A stretch of 64,000 nt of DNA. Source: CAZDET01 sp964504335. GTDB lineage: Bacteria > Bacteroidota > Bacteroidia > Chitinophagales > Saprospiraceae. The DNA lies in the NCBI GenBank assembly GCA_964504335.1, contig CAZDET010000002.1:122662-186661 (forward strand). The letters run 5' to 3'. Position 1 is the stretch's first letter; every line of letters starts with the position of its first letter. The notes under the pieces were generated by a model. It worked only from the letters and a program-made list of their open reading frames with translations. It searched no databases and was not told the origin of the DNA. Made by a program: the position numbers and the translations under genes. Shown here piece after piece: positions 32,206 through 41,948 of this stretch.

Positions 32206-35013
32206 ATGAAATTCGCAATCACCCCAGCAACACTGAATTTAATTTTATTGCTCGGATTGACTACTACCGCTTTCGGGCAGTCGATCATCCGGGGAACGAT
32301 CGTCGATAATCTGAACAACGAGCCGCTCATTGGGGCTAGTATCGTCGTGAAGGGAACCACCGAGGGGACCGTCACTGACTACGACGGATCTTTCGAACTT
32401 CGCACCGAGCAAACATTTCCTCTCATCGTTGAAGTGACCTACGTAGGCTATTCACCGATAGAAATTACCGTAGAAGATCTTTCCGAGGAACTCCGGATTG
32501 CCCTGAGTGAGAGCGCCATTACTACCGAGGTGGTAGAAGTGCGCGGCCAGCGTATCTCGGAAAAACAAAAGGCCGCCCCCCTAACGGTCGAAAGCCTCGA
32601 TCTGCTCGCCATCAAACAGACGCCATCCGACAACTTCTACGATGGCCTGGGCAACTTGAAAGGCGTCGATCTGACTACCGCCAGCCTTGGCTTTAAAGTG
32701 ATCAATACACGGGGCTTCAACAGCACCAGCCCGGTGCGCTCCCTACAGCTCATCGACGGCGTCGATAACCAGGCCCCCGGCCTCAATTTTTCGCTGGGAA
32801 ATTTTCTTGGCTCTCCGGAACTGGACGTACTCCGAGTCGACCTCATTCAAGGAGCCAGCTCGGCTTTTTACGGCCCCAATGCCTTTAACGGCGTCATTAG
32901 CATCACCACTAAAAACCCTTTCATTCAGAAGGGCCTGGCCGCTTCTGTCAAGGCGGGAGAGCGCAATTTGCTAGACGTCGCCTTCCGCTGGGCCGACGAC
33001 GTGACCAACGCCGACGGCCGCCCCTGGCTGGCTTACAAGTTTAACTTTGCCTACCTGCGCGCCGACGACTGGGAAGCCCGCAACTTCGATCCAGTCGATG
33101 ATACCGAGACCGGCATTGGCAACCCCGGGCGCTTTGATGCCGTCAATATCTACGGCGATGAATTCAACAGCCTGAACGATTTCAGCGCACCTTCCAACCT
33201 GACGACTAACCTGGCCGGCCTGGGTATTTTTCACCGCATCGGTTACATAGAAGAAGACCTCGTCGATTACGACACGCGCAACCTCAAGGCAAATGCGGCC
33301 ATCCACATCCGGACCAATCCCGCAGCCCAGTCCGAATCACCGGAGCTCATCATCGCTTCCAGTTTCGGTACCGGTACGACCGTCTACCAAGGAGACAACC
33401 GCTTCAGCCTACGCGACATCCTGTTCTTTCAGAACCGACTGGAGTTTCGAAAGCAAGACAAATTCTTTTTGCGCTTCTACTCGACCAATGAGGATGCCGG
33501 GGACTCGTACGACCCTTACTTTACCGCACTGCGCCTTCAGGAGCTCGCCAAGTCCGATGCCCTCTGGCAGCAGGATTACATCCGCTACTGGCAAAACAAT
33601 GCCTTCCCGCGCATGCTTGCCGCCGAATATCCGCAGGCCTCCGTCGACAATAATGGCAACCTGATCTTCGATCAGCAGGCCGCCGAAGCTTGGATTCGCG
33701 ATAACCAAGACAGCCTCACCGTCTATCACGCAGAAGCAGCCATGGCAGCCAACCTCCCCAACATATTCAATCCCGAGACCATCGACTTCCTCGAGCCGGG
33801 CACGGAGCGCTTCCAAGCCGCCTTCGACAGCATCGTCTCCCTGAAGAACAACGAGGGGGGGACCCTCTTTTTTGACAAATCAGCGCTTTACCACGGCCAG
33901 GGAGAATACCTGTTTAACGTTCCCGGACTTGATGCACTGCGGGTTGGGGCCAGCGCACGCCTTTACCGGCCCAACTCGGAGGGTACCGTATTTACCGATT
34001 CGCTGGAGCGGATTGAAAATTTCGAGTACGGCGTTTACGTCGGAGCGGAAAAGAAATTTACCCGCAAGTGGATCCTAAATGCCACCTTCCGGGCCGATAA
34101 AAACCAGAATTTCGACTGGGTCTTTTCGCCCGCCGCCTCCATCGTATACTCTCCCGATCCGATCAATTATCTGCGGGTGTCCTTCTCAAGCGCCGTGCGC
34201 AACCCCACCCTAACCGACCAGTACCTTAACCTCGATGTCGGCAGGGCCACGCTGATCGGTAACCTCGACGGCTTCAACGACTTGATTACAGTAGAGTCGC
34301 TCTCGGATTATTTCAACAATAACTTCAATCGGAATTTCCTGGAGTTTTTTAGCGTCGCCCCGGTACAACCGGAAAAAGTACGGACCATAGAAGCAGGCTA
34401 CCGCACCACCCTCTTCGATAAACTCTACCTGGATGCCGGCTACTACTACAGTTGGTACAACGACTTTCTCGGCTTCAATATCGGCGTAGACGCCGAGTTC
34501 AACCGGTTTGGATTCCCTACTCGGTTAGATGTGTTTCGCGTAGCCGCCAATTCGGAGAATCAGGTAACGACCCAAGGGTTTTCGCTCGGAGCCAACTACT
34601 ACTTCGGCACCTACTACAGCATCAACGGTAACTACAGCTTCAACCGCTTAAACTCTGACGTAGACGATCCTATCATCCCGGCCTTTAATACACCGGAACA
34701 CAAGTACAACATCGGTGTCAGCGGCCGAAACGTACCCGTCAACCTGGGCTTTGCCCGCCTGTCCGACTTTGGGTTTAATGTCAATTATAAATGGGTGCAG
34801 GGATTCCTCTTCGAAGGCTCCCCTCAGTTCACTGGCTTTATCGACGATTACGGGCTGCTCGATGCACAAATCAACAACACGTTCCGGTCGCTCAACACCA
34901 CCCTGAAAATCGGGGCCTCCAACATCCTGGACAATCGCGTTTTCCAGACCTACGGCGGCCCGAGAATCGGCCGGCTGGCCTATATCACCCTGACCTATCA
35001 GTTCGACCGATAG
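32206..35013 (+). CDS. TonB-dependent outer-membrane receptor with CarboxypepD_reg domain
   Basis: 935 residues. Signal peptide to about residue 25 (LILLLGLTTTAFGQ). Residues 28-110 are a CarboxypepD_reg-like beta sandwich (IRGTIVDNLNNEPLIGASIVV, VTYVGYSPIEI). The plug is about 120-250 (IDGVDN, GASSAFYGPNAFNGVISITTKNP), then a 22-strand barrel ending AYITLTYQFDR with a C-terminal aromatic. Imports a large ligand using TonB energy. No SusD partner follows; instead a T9SS-sorted protein starts 27 bases downstream, so the two probably act on one substrate. The ligand is unknown. Confidence 0.93.
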   Translation: MKFAITPATLNLILLLGLTTTAFGQSIIRGTIVDNLNNEPLIGASIVVKGTTEGTVTDYDGSFELRTEQTFPLIVEVTYVGYSPIEITVEDLSEELRIALSESAITTEVVEVRGQRISEKQKAAPLTVESLDLLAIKQTPSDNFYDGLGNLKGVDLTTASLGFKVINTRGFNSTSPVRSLQLIDGVDNQAPGLNFSLGNFLGSPELDVLRVDLIQGASSAFYGPNAFNGVISITTKNPFIQKGLAASVKAGERNLLDVAFRWADDVTNADGRPWLAYKFNFAYLRADDWEARNFDPVDDTETGIGNPGRFDAVNIYGDEFNSLNDFSAPSNLTTNLAGLGIFHRIGYIEEDLVDYDTRNLKANAAIHIRTNPAAQSESPELIIASSFGTGTTVYQGDNRFSLRDILFFQNRLEFRKQDKFFLRFYSTNEDAGDSYDPYFTALRLQELAKSDALWQQDYIRYWQNNAFPRMLAAEYPQASVDNNGNLIFDQQAAEAWIRDNQDSLTVYHAEAAMAANLPNIFNPETIDFLEPGTERFQAAFDSIVSLKNNEGGTLFFDKSALYHGQGEYLFNVPGLDALRVGASARLYRPNSEGTVFTDSLERIENFEYGVYVGAEKKFTRKWILNATFRADKNQNFDWVFSPAASIVYSPDPINYLRVSFSSAVRNPTLTDQYLNLDVGRATLIGNLDGFNDLITVESLSDYFNNNFNRNFLEFFSVAPVQPEKVRTIEAGYRTTLFDKLYLDAGYYYSWYNDFLGFNIGVDAEFNRFGFPTRLDVFRVAANSENQVTTQGFSLGANYYFGTYYSINGNYSFNRLNSDVDDPIIPAFNTPEHKYNIGVSGRNVPVNLGFARLSDFGFNVNYKWVQGFLFEGSPQFTGFIDDYGLLDAQINNTFRSLNTTLKIGASNILDNRVFQTYGGPRIGRLAYITLTYQFDR

Positions 35014-35040
35014 TCATATTTTTAAATAAACCGATTTCTA

Positions 35041-36588
35041 ATGCTAAGAACACTTACACTACTATCTACTTTTGCCCTTTTCCTAAGCACGGCCTGGTCG
35101 CAGGATCGATTTCTCGATGCACAGTTCGACGTCAATGTGACAGCGGACATCGAGTACGCGCAGAACGCTACCAAACTCTTCGTAGCAGACGGAATGGGTG
35201 CCCGTACGGTTCCCTTATCACTGGATCTGTACGAACCCGTCGGCGACGATGGCCTTGGCTCTCCACTGCGCCCGCTGATTGTTCTGGCGCACACGGGGCT
35301 ATTTCTTCCGCCTGATAATAACGGCGGTTGTACCGGCACGCGAAAAGATGCCGACATCGTCAATCTTGGCAATCGACTGGCCGCCCACGGATATGTCGTC
35401 GCGGCTATTCAGTACCGGCTCGGGTGGAACCCGGCTGCCATGGAACAGAACGACCGCGTATTCGACCTGATCAACGCGGCCTACCGCGGCGTACAGGATA
35501 GCCGGGCGGCTATTCGCTTCTTCAAGCGGTCGGCAACGGAAAATGATAATCCTTACTCGGTCGATACTTCTCGCATTACCGTTTGGGGTGTTGGAACCGG
35601 TGGATACATATCCCTGGCTTCCGGTACTCTCGACACGATTACGGACACTTTCCTGCCGAAGTTCACCACACAAGAATTCGGCTCGATGATCAACGCGGAG
35701 ATCAACGGCAACGTAGACGGGACGACCTTCGGCGTTCTGGAGCCCACCGATGCTCGTTTCGTCCGCTTCGGCATCCTGCCAGGTGATACGCTCAACATTC
35801 CCAACCACGTCGGCTACAGTAGCGAATTCCAACTGACGGTCAACATGGGAGGCGCCATGGGCGATTCTTCCTGGATCGACGCCAATGATCCGCCGATCAT
35901 TTCGTTCCATGTACCTGCCGATCCGTTCGCCCCCTGCGTTGGAGGTATCCTCAACGTACCACCGCCGATCAACCTGCCGATCGTCGAGGTATTCGGTAGC
36001 TGCGGCATCCAGCCAATCGCGCAGCGCGTTGGAATCAATGATGTGTTCGACGGTATCGACACCGACTCGGATATCAGTACCATCGCTTCCACCCGCAACG
36101 CACAATTTGGAGCCGACATCAACGCCTTCCTACCTCTACTGAGCGATGATCCCACCAGCGGTGGCGATTGGAGCTATTCCAACACGATCAGCCCCTACGG
36201 CATTCCGGATGTACCGCCCTGCGACACCAATTCGGTACTAGCCAATAGCGTGCTGGACAGCATCATGGCCTACTTTACGCCCCGGGCGTACGAGGCGCTC
36301 AACCTGGAAGCACTGGTTACCTCCGTGGAGGTAGTGGAAGCGGGAGAGATTGGGTTGCGTATTGCTCCCAACCCTGCTTCAACTGCCGTAACCTTCGAGG
36401 TGGATGCCACCCATCCGATTCAAACGGTACAGCTGTTCGACATGAGCGGTCGGCAGGTAGCCTTCCGCCAAGGCATCAACAGCCCCATTTACACCCTCGA
36501 CCGCGGCCGAATACCCGCCGGCGTGTACATCGCCCGCATCGGTCTCGGAGATCGAGTGGCCGCTAGCCGGATCGTATTCACCGACTAG
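35041..36588 (+). CDS. secreted alpha/beta-hydrolase-like protein with type IX sorting domain
   Basis: 515 residues. Signal peptide LTLLSTFALFLSTAWSQ. The body resembles carboxylesterase-type alpha/beta hydrolases: SLDLYEPVGDD, PLIVLAHTG, YVVAAIQYRLGW, and RGVQDSRAAIRFFK before ITVWGVGTGGYISLAS. That last motif is where esterases have G-E-S-A-G-G; the nucleophile position is Gly here, so activity is doubtful. Residues about 430-515 form a type A C-terminal sorting domain (IAPNPASTAVTFEV, VQLFDMSGRQV, IPAGVYIARI), so it should cross the outer membrane by T9SS. Encoded directly after the TonB receptor. Confidence 0.85.
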   Translation: MLRTLTLLSTFALFLSTAWSQDRFLDAQFDVNVTADIEYAQNATKLFVADGMGARTVPLSLDLYEPVGDDGLGSPLRPLIVLAHTGLFLPPDNNGGCTGTRKDADIVNLGNRLAAHGYVVAAIQYRLGWNPAAMEQNDRVFDLINAAYRGVQDSRAAIRFFKRSATENDNPYSVDTSRITVWGVGTGGYISLASGTLDTITDTFLPKFTTQEFGSMINAEINGNVDGTTFGVLEPTDARFVRFGILPGDTLNIPNHVGYSSEFQLTVNMGGAMGDSSWIDANDPPIISFHVPADPFAPCVGGILNVPPPINLPIVEVFGSCGIQPIAQRVGINDVFDGIDTDSDISTIASTRNAQFGADINAFLPLLSDDPTSGGDWSYSNTISPYGIPDVPPCDTNSVLANSVLDSIMAYFTPRAYEALNLEALVTSVEVVEAGEIGLRIAPNPASTAVTFEVDATHPIQTVQLFDMSGRQVAFRQGINSPIYTLDRGRIPAGVYIARIGLGDRVAASRIVFTD

Positions 36589-36596
36589 CCTGAGTC

Positions 36597-36652
36597 AATG
36601 CGTTAATGCTCTAAGGCGTGCCTTCGGCAAAACCTTAAGGCATTAACGCATT
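36597..36652. terminator. bidirectional terminator-like inverted repeat
   Basis: A 13-base perfect arm AATGCGTTAATGC 36597-36609 and its complement 36640-36652, extended inward by TAAGG/CCTTA, give a stem of about 18-20 pairs around a GCCTTCGGC-like loop. It lies between two convergent genes and contains the stop codon of the leftward one. Bidirectional terminator or barrier against read-through. Confidence 0.75.
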
Positions 36653-37689
36653 CCTACCTCCCCCTGCTTCAACAAAAACTCCAACGTATCCACCCCATCC
36701 GCGTAATCCGGCAGCCCCGGCTCCTGCGCCTGCCCGAAAGAAATAACGGGGTGTTCCAATTGGCGGGAACTGGAAACGACCAACTGAATTTGATCCTGCC
36801 TCTCCGACAGCTCCTGATCGACCGAGGCTATCCGGTCGTAGTAACTGTAGTGCAATTGTGAAATCCGGCTCTGAATGTCTGGGTGCTCCAGCAGCATGAC
36901 GCAGCCGTTGGATTTGAACGGCTCCTTGTTCAGCACCAGCAGGGCGTAATTGTAATCGAAGTTATTCTTGTATTTCGGATGATTGATGATTTGATTGTAG
37001 GTGTGCAGCGATTCCAGCAAGGGATCGAAGTTATAATCCCGAGGTACGTATAGTTTGGATACGTTGCGACACCCCAATCCGAAGTAGCGGAACACATCCT
37101 TTCCTAAAGCGTGCAATTCGTCGGGTGTTTCTTCTCCGGTGAGTACGGCTACGCCGTGGCGATTGCGCCGGATGATATGGGGCACCTTGCCGAAATACGC
37201 CTCAAAATACCGGGCGGTATTATTACTACCGGTGGCGATGACGGCATCGTACTGCTTGAGGCGCTCTACCACGGAAAAATAGCTGCCTGCCCGCTCGTCC
37301 CAACGCCCCAACAACTGGATGAAGTAGGGAAGTACGAAGGGGTCGCGATCCGACAATTTGACTTGCGCCCGATGCCCGCTCACAAAGGTGCAAAGCAGAT
37401 CGTGAAAGCCGACGAGCGGGATATTCCCCGCCATCACAATCCCTACGTTGAGTGGGTGATTCGGCTCCCGCCAGTGGTAGGAATCAATCCATTTTCGCAG
37501 GGCCTGTTCATCTAAAAATTGGCGGGCAATGGCTTGGAGGGCGCGCTGCTGATTTTCTTTGGTAAACCATCCGTTGTGGAAGGAAGTCCGGTGGATCAGC
37601 GCGTCCAGAAATTCATCCGTGCCTTGTAAATGGTTTCCCAGGCGAATAAGTAGTTGCAAGCGCTCCTCGAGCGTCAGGGAATTTGACAT
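36643..37689 (-). CDS. acyl-CoA reductase, LuxC-like
   Basis: 348 residues, shorter than LuxC (about 480) but of the same fold: NVGIVMAGNIPLVGFHDLLC, KLSDRDPFVLPYF, VIATGSNNTARYF, and FRYFGLGCRNVSKLYVP with the acyl-carrying Cys. The short form is common in Bacteroidota. Expected to reduce an acyl-CoA or acyl-protein to an aldehyde with NADPH; the physiological substrate is unknown. First leftward gene past a long inverted repeat; 16 bases from the DUF1415 gene upstream, so likely one operon with it and rluD. Confidence 0.85.
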   Translation of the reverse strand: MSNSLTLEERLQLLIRLGNHLQGTDEFLDALIHRTSFHNGWFTKENQQRALQAIARQFLDEQALRKWIDSYHWREPNHPLNVGIVMAGNIPLVGFHDLLCTFVSGHRAQVKLSDRDPFVLPYFIQLLGRWDERAGSYFSVVERLKQYDAVIATGSNNTARYFEAYFGKVPHIIRRNRHGVAVLTGEETPDELHALGKDVFRYFGLGCRNVSKLYVPRDYNFDPLLESLHTYNQIINHPKYKNNFDYNYALLVLNKEPFKSNGCVMLLEHPDIQSRISQLHYSYYDRIASVDQELSERQDQIQLVVSSSRQLEHPVISFGQAQEPGLPDYADGVDTLEFLLKQGEVGMR

Positions 37690-37705
37690 AAACCGATTAA
37701 GTCTT

Positions 37706-38218
37706 CTATTCTGATTGGATCAGGGCTTGTAAATAACGAGCATTCCGGTCGGGAATCCGTTCGATATCCGGATAATTCATCCGTGCTTCCTCCACGCTCT
37801 CCTCCCGCAGCAAATGCAAAATAGGAACCGGCGAACGCCCCACCCGGTTGCCGGGATCGTCTTCCGAGGTATCCCGAAAGCGGAATTGGGGATGAAAAAA
37901 GGCCACCTGAAACTCGCCGATCAAGTGAGCCTCCTCGATGAGTGCCTCACAATGCCCTACCAGCTCGAGAAAATCCAAAAATTGATCCGGTGCATTCGGA
38001 AGGATTAGCAAAGACGTCTCCACTACTTCTCGGGAATAATCAAATAAATGTTGCAGCTCCCGCAAGAAGGCGGTCGTCCAGGATTTGTAGGCGGTTTGCG
38101 GCTCCACCACGTAGCGAATTGTGCCCATCTGATGGGGGGCAGCAGCAAAGGGACACAATCGGTGGGCCAGTACGAAGTCCTGCAACCAAGTGCGGACAGC
38201 TCGTTCGGCAGGATGCAT
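37706..38218 (-). CDS. DUF1415 family protein
   Basis: 170 residues from ATG 38218, which overlaps the rluD stop (ATGA). A longer frame to 38266 would run into rluD and is rejected. Family features: FVLAHRLCPFA near the start, ETSLLILPNA, VAFFHPQFRFRDTSEDDPGNRVGRSPVPILHLLRE. The conserved Cys, His and Asp residues suggest a metal or nucleotide site. Function unknown. Translationally coupled to rluD. Confidence 0.88.
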   Translation of the reverse strand: MHPAERAVRTWLQDFVLAHRLCPFAAAPHQMGTIRYVVEPQTAYKSWTTAFLRELQHLFDYSREVVETSLLILPNAPDQFLDFLELVGHCEALIEEAHLIGEFQVAFFHPQFRFRDTSEDDPGNRVGRSPVPILHLLREESVEEARMNYPDIERIPDRNARYLQALIQSE

Positions 38219-39285
38219 CAGGACAGGTTTTTCTTGAGTCGGGCCTGGCTGACGTATTCGCGCCACATATTCAGACCATCCAGGAAATCGGTGGGAAGTT
38301 CACTCTCGAAATACAGACGTTCCTTCGTGCGCGGGTGCTCGAAACCGAGCGACTTGGCGTGCAGGGCATGGCGGGGCAACACGGAAAACACCCGCTCTAC
38401 GAACAGTTTATACTTGCTGTAAATGGTACCTTTCATAATGCGGTCCCCTCCGTAGCGATCGTCGCTGAACAACGGATGCCCGAGGTGTTTCATGTGCACC
38501 CGAATTTGATGCGTGCGCCCGGTCTCGAGCTTGCATTCGATCAGGCTGACGTAGTAGAGCCGCTCCAAGACTCGAAAATGAGTGACGGCCCATTTGCCGG
38601 TCTCGCCGTCGGGATAAGCCTCGAATTGCTGTCGAAAGCGGGGGTGCCGGGCGATGTGTGCCCGAACCATGCCGGCCTCTTCTTTGGGCTCGCCCCACAC
38701 CATTGCCTGGTACGTACGCTCGATGGTATGGTGAAAAAACTGCCGCGCAAGGTGGCTCATAGCAAACTCGCTCTTAGCCACCACCATCAGGCCACTGGTG
38801 TTTTTGTCGATGCGGTGTACGAGGCCGATGCGGTCGCGGTAATTGCCTTCCATAACCGGAAGGTCCTTGCCGAAGTGGTAAGCCAGTGCATTGACCAGCG
38901 TACCTTTGTAATGCCCAACTCCGGGGTGTACCACCATATTTGGCGGCTTGTGCACGATGAGCAGATCCTCGTCCTCGTAGCGAATGTCCAGCGGAATATT
39001 CTGGGGAATCAGTCGGGCACCTTCTCCAGGTGGCCGCGGCAGAATTACGGATACGTGATTGCCGGGTTTGATGCGGTAGTTTGGCTTCACTTCCTCCCCA
39101 TTGACCAGCACGCTGCCCGCCTTGATCGCATTCTGAACGCGGTTGCGGCTCACCTGTTCCATGCGAGTCAGCAGGAATTTATCCAGCCGCATGGGGCCTT
39201 GCTTCGGATCAATCGTGATTTCCAGCGAATCGTAGTATTCGTCTTCGTATACTTGCTGATCACCCGAGGAGCGTTGCTCCGCCAT
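38218..39285 (-). CDS. rluD: RluD-type 23S rRNA pseudouridine synthase
   Basis: 355 residues. S4-like RNA-binding domain at about 30-95 (MRLDKFLLTRMEQVSRNRVQN, VNGEEVKPNYRI), then the catalytic domain with HRIDKNTSGLMVVAK, whose Asp attacks uridine, and LETGRTHQIRVHMKHLGHPL. The usual substrates are U1911, U1915 and U1917 of helix 69. rlmH elsewhere in this window methylates the pseudouridine at 1915. RluC is the main alternative; the S4 domain and length fit RluD well. Confidence 0.88.
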   Translation of the reverse strand: MAEQRSSGDQQVYEDEYYDSLEITIDPKQGPMRLDKFLLTRMEQVSRNRVQNAIKAGSVLVNGEEVKPNYRIKPGNHVSVILPRPPGEGARLIPQNIPLDIRYEDEDLLIVHKPPNMVVHPGVGHYKGTLVNALAYHFGKDLPVMEGNYRDRIGLVHRIDKNTSGLMVVAKSEFAMSHLARQFFHHTIERTYQAMVWGEPKEEAGMVRAHIARHPRFRQQFEAYPDGETGKWAVTHFRVLERLYYVSLIECKLETGRTHQIRVHMKHLGHPLFSDDRYGGDRIMKGTIYSKYKLFVERVFSVLPRHALHAKSLGFEHPRTKERLYFESELPTDFLDGLNMWREYVSQARLKKNLS

Positions 39286-39384
39286 ATGTTGTCTTTTGCT
39301 ATCTATGTGTCGGCAACTTTTAAATTAATCAATTCGAACACAAAAATTGTAGTTCTCTTAAAGCGAACTCAAAAACATCCAACA

Positions 39385-40587
39385 ATGGACAATCCGATTG
39401 GGTTGGATTCTCTTTGTGTGCGCGATCCCGAGGTCGTACAGCACAATCCCCCCCACCAGGTGCCCATCGTGGCAGCTTCTTCTTTCGTATTTGATACGAT
39501 CGAATCCGGCATCCGCATCTTCGACGGGGCGGAAGCCGGCCACATTTACAGCCGCTTCGGCAATCCCACCATCGATGCGGCAGCCCAAAAGATAGCCGCT
39601 TTAGAATCGCACACACTGGACCAATCAGCTACCGGCCTACTCACCAGCAGCGGTATGGGGGCCATCAGTACGGTACTAATGGCCATGCTGCGCCCCGGTG
39701 ATGCCATCCTGACCCAAGCCGACCTCTATGGAGGCACCGCAGCGCTGATGCGCGACCTATTAGGCCCTCTCGGCGTGGAAATGATCGTAACGGATTTTCG
39801 CCAAATTGAAGCCGTAGAGGCGATTCTGCGGGAGCGAGAGCACGTTCGACTACTCTACTTCGAAACCCCCTCCAATCCGCTGCTCCGCTGTGTCGATATG
39901 GCCGCACTGTGCCAATTGGCTCACCAACACAACGTGCTAACCGTAGCAGATAATACTTTTTGTACCCCCGTCTTGCAGCAGCCTCTGCAATTTGGGGTCG
40001 ACATGGTAATCCATTCCACGACGAAATACCTCAACGGCCACGGTACCGGTATCGCGGGGGCCATCATTGCCCGCGATTCGAAGGTAGCCGAACAGCACTT
40101 GTTGCCCACCCTCAAACTCACGGGCCCCAACAGCAACCCCTGGGACGCCTGGCTGGTACTCAATGGCCTGAAGACCCTGGCCTTGCGCATGCATCGGCAC
40201 TGCGACAACGCCGAACAGGTAGCCCGGTTTCTTCAACGACATCCCAAGGTGCCCCGCGTGCTGTACCCGGGCCTGCCCGACCATCCCGACCACGCACTTG
40301 CCCAGGTGCAAATGCGACGCTTTGGCGGCATGATCAGTTTCGAGGCGGGAGCCGACCTCGCCAGCGCACAACGCTTCATGAATGCCTTGCGCTTCTGTAC
40401 GCTGACACCCACACTGGGCGACGTAGACTCGCTCGTGCTGCATCCAGCTACCATGAGCCATCGCGCCCTTTCCGCGGAGGTGCGCCAAGAACACGGCATT
40501 ACCGATCAATTGGTCCGCATCTCGGTTGGCGTCGAAACCATAGAGGATATTCTATCCGATCTCGAGCAGGCACTAAGCACGGTTTAA
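39385..40587 (+). CDS. Cys/Met metabolism PLP-dependent enzyme (cystathionine gamma-synthase / methionine gamma-lyase group)
   Basis: 400 residues from ATG 39385. The frame is open far upstream, but that part is antisense to rluD. Features: YSRFGNPTIDAA, LLTSSGMGAIS, ADLYGGTAALMRDLL, YFETPSNPLLR, VADNTFCTPVLQ, and the PLP lysine in HSTTKYLNGHG. Cystathionine gamma-synthase, beta-lyase, gamma-lyase and methionine gamma-lyase share these. Cys within DNTFCTP is unusual at a position normally Phe or Ala. Ends in TAATG with the next gene. Confidence 0.9.
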   Translation: MDNPIGLDSLCVRDPEVVQHNPPHQVPIVAASSFVFDTIESGIRIFDGAEAGHIYSRFGNPTIDAAAQKIAALESHTLDQSATGLLTSSGMGAISTVLMAMLRPGDAILTQADLYGGTAALMRDLLGPLGVEMIVTDFRQIEAVEAILREREHVRLLYFETPSNPLLRCVDMAALCQLAHQHNVLTVADNTFCTPVLQQPLQFGVDMVIHSTTKYLNGHGTGIAGAIIARDSKVAEQHLLPTLKLTGPNSNPWDAWLVLNGLKTLALRMHRHCDNAEQVARFLQRHPKVPRVLYPGLPDHPDHALAQVQMRRFGGMISFEAGADLASAQRFMNALRFCTLTPTLGDVDSLVLHPATMSHRALSAEVRQEHGITDQLVRISVGVETIEDILSDLEQALSTV

Positions 40588-41825
40588 TGGAGCAATCGGA
40601 TTTCGACATACTCATTGTTGGCGGGGGGGCAGCCGGTTTTTTCGGAGCCATCCGGGCCGCTGAAGCAGCACCCCATCTCCGAATTGCCATCCTCGAACGC
40701 GGCGGAAATGTCCTGGAAAAAGTCCGCATCAGCGGTGGTGGGCGCTGCAATTTGACGCACGCCTGCTTTGATCCGGCCGAACTCGTTCAGTTCTACCCCC
40801 GTGGCAGCAAGGAACTCCGTGGCCCCTTCCACCAGTTTGCCTGTGGCGACACCCTGGCCTGGTACGACGAGCGGGGCGTCTCTACCAAAATTGAACCGGA
40901 CGGACGGATATTTCCAACCTCTGATTCCTCCCAAACCGTCATTGATTGCCTCATGGATGCCGCACGGGGGCTCGGCGTGCAAATCTTGCCCCGGCAGCGG
41001 GTAGAACGACTAGACCCGCCAGCCGATGCCCGGACAGGCCAATGGATGATACGGACCAAACACCAGCGATTTACAGCCCGCCGCCTGTTGATCACCACCG
41101 GAAGTAATCCGGCAGTTTGGAAGGAATTGGAGCGCTTGGGCCACCGTATCGTACGGCCGGTTCCCAGCCTCTTCACGTTCAATATCGATGATCAGCGGTT
41201 GCATGAATTGGCTGGAATCTCCCTTCCCTGGGTTCAGATTGGATACCTCGGAGATCGATTACAGGCGGAAGGCCCCCTGCTCATTACTCACTGGGGGCTG
41301 AGCGGACCGGCGGTGTTGCGTCTGTCGGCCTGGGGGGCCCGCACCCTGCACGAGACGGGTTACCGGTTTCGGATCGCGCTCAACTGGATCAACCAACCGA
41401 CCGATCGGGCCATTACTGAATTGGATGCCTACGGGGCACCACACCCAAAACGCCGAATCGCCGCGCACCCACTGTTCGACTTGCCCCAACGTCTGTGGCA
41501 GCGACTCCTTCAAGCCGTTGATATCGACCCTAAGCTACAATGGGCGCAGCTTCCCAAGGCCACTAAACGGGCCCTGGCTCGGGAATTGACCGGCGGTATA
41601 TTTCAGGTTTCCGGAAAAAGCACCTTCAAAGAGGAATTCGTCACCGCCGGAGGGGTGGACTTAAGGGAAGTGGATTTCCGCAGATTTCAATCCAAACGCT
41701 ACCCTACCTTGTTTTTTGCCGGGGAAGTGCTCGATATTGACGCCATCACTGGCGGTTTCAACTTTCAGGCAGCCTGGACCGGCGGCTGGATCGCAGGAGA
41801 TGCAATCGTGCAGGGTGTGGAGTGA
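40587..41825 (+). CDS. HI0933-like flavoprotein (BaiN/YhiN family)
   Basis: 412 residues, starting in the TAATG overlap with the PLP gene. N-terminal FAD-binding fold ILIVGGGAAGFFGAIRAAE, then VRISGGGRCNLTH, a family signature, and the C-terminal FFAGEVLDIDAITGGFNFQAAW with the second FAD loop. Members act as NAD(P)H-dependent flavin oxidoreductases; BaiN of Clostridium reduces bile-acid intermediates, but most are uncharacterised. No bile-acid context here. Confidence 0.9.
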   Translation: MEQSDFDILIVGGGAAGFFGAIRAAEAAPHLRIAILERGGNVLEKVRISGGGRCNLTHACFDPAELVQFYPRGSKELRGPFHQFACGDTLAWYDERGVSTKIEPDGRIFPTSDSSQTVIDCLMDAARGLGVQILPRQRVERLDPPADARTGQWMIRTKHQRFTARRLLITTGSNPAVWKELERLGHRIVRPVPSLFTFNIDDQRLHELAGISLPWVQIGYLGDRLQAEGPLLITHWGLSGPAVLRLSAWGARTLHETGYRFRIALNWINQPTDRAITELDAYGAPHPKRRIAAHPLFDLPQRLWQRLLQAVDIDPKLQWAQLPKATKRALARELTGGIFQVSGKSTFKEEFVTAGGVDLREVDFRRFQSKRYPTLFFAGEVLDIDAITGGFNFQAAWTGGWIAGDAIVQGVE

Positions 41826-41948
41826 AGTCCCGAACAGTCTCAAGTTATTCCCCTCTCCCGGCCCCAAAGCACGGACCTATATGCCGGAGAAACGTTTTAC
41901 ACGCTGTACGACCAACCAAAAACCGTAAATAACTACGCTCTTACCAAT

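Noticed and set aside
37942..39384. Very long open frame upstream of the PLP enzyme (481 extra codons)
   Set aside because: It is antisense to rluD and DUF1415 in a GC-rich region and has no family similarity; the PLP enzyme begins at 39385 with a normal N-terminus.
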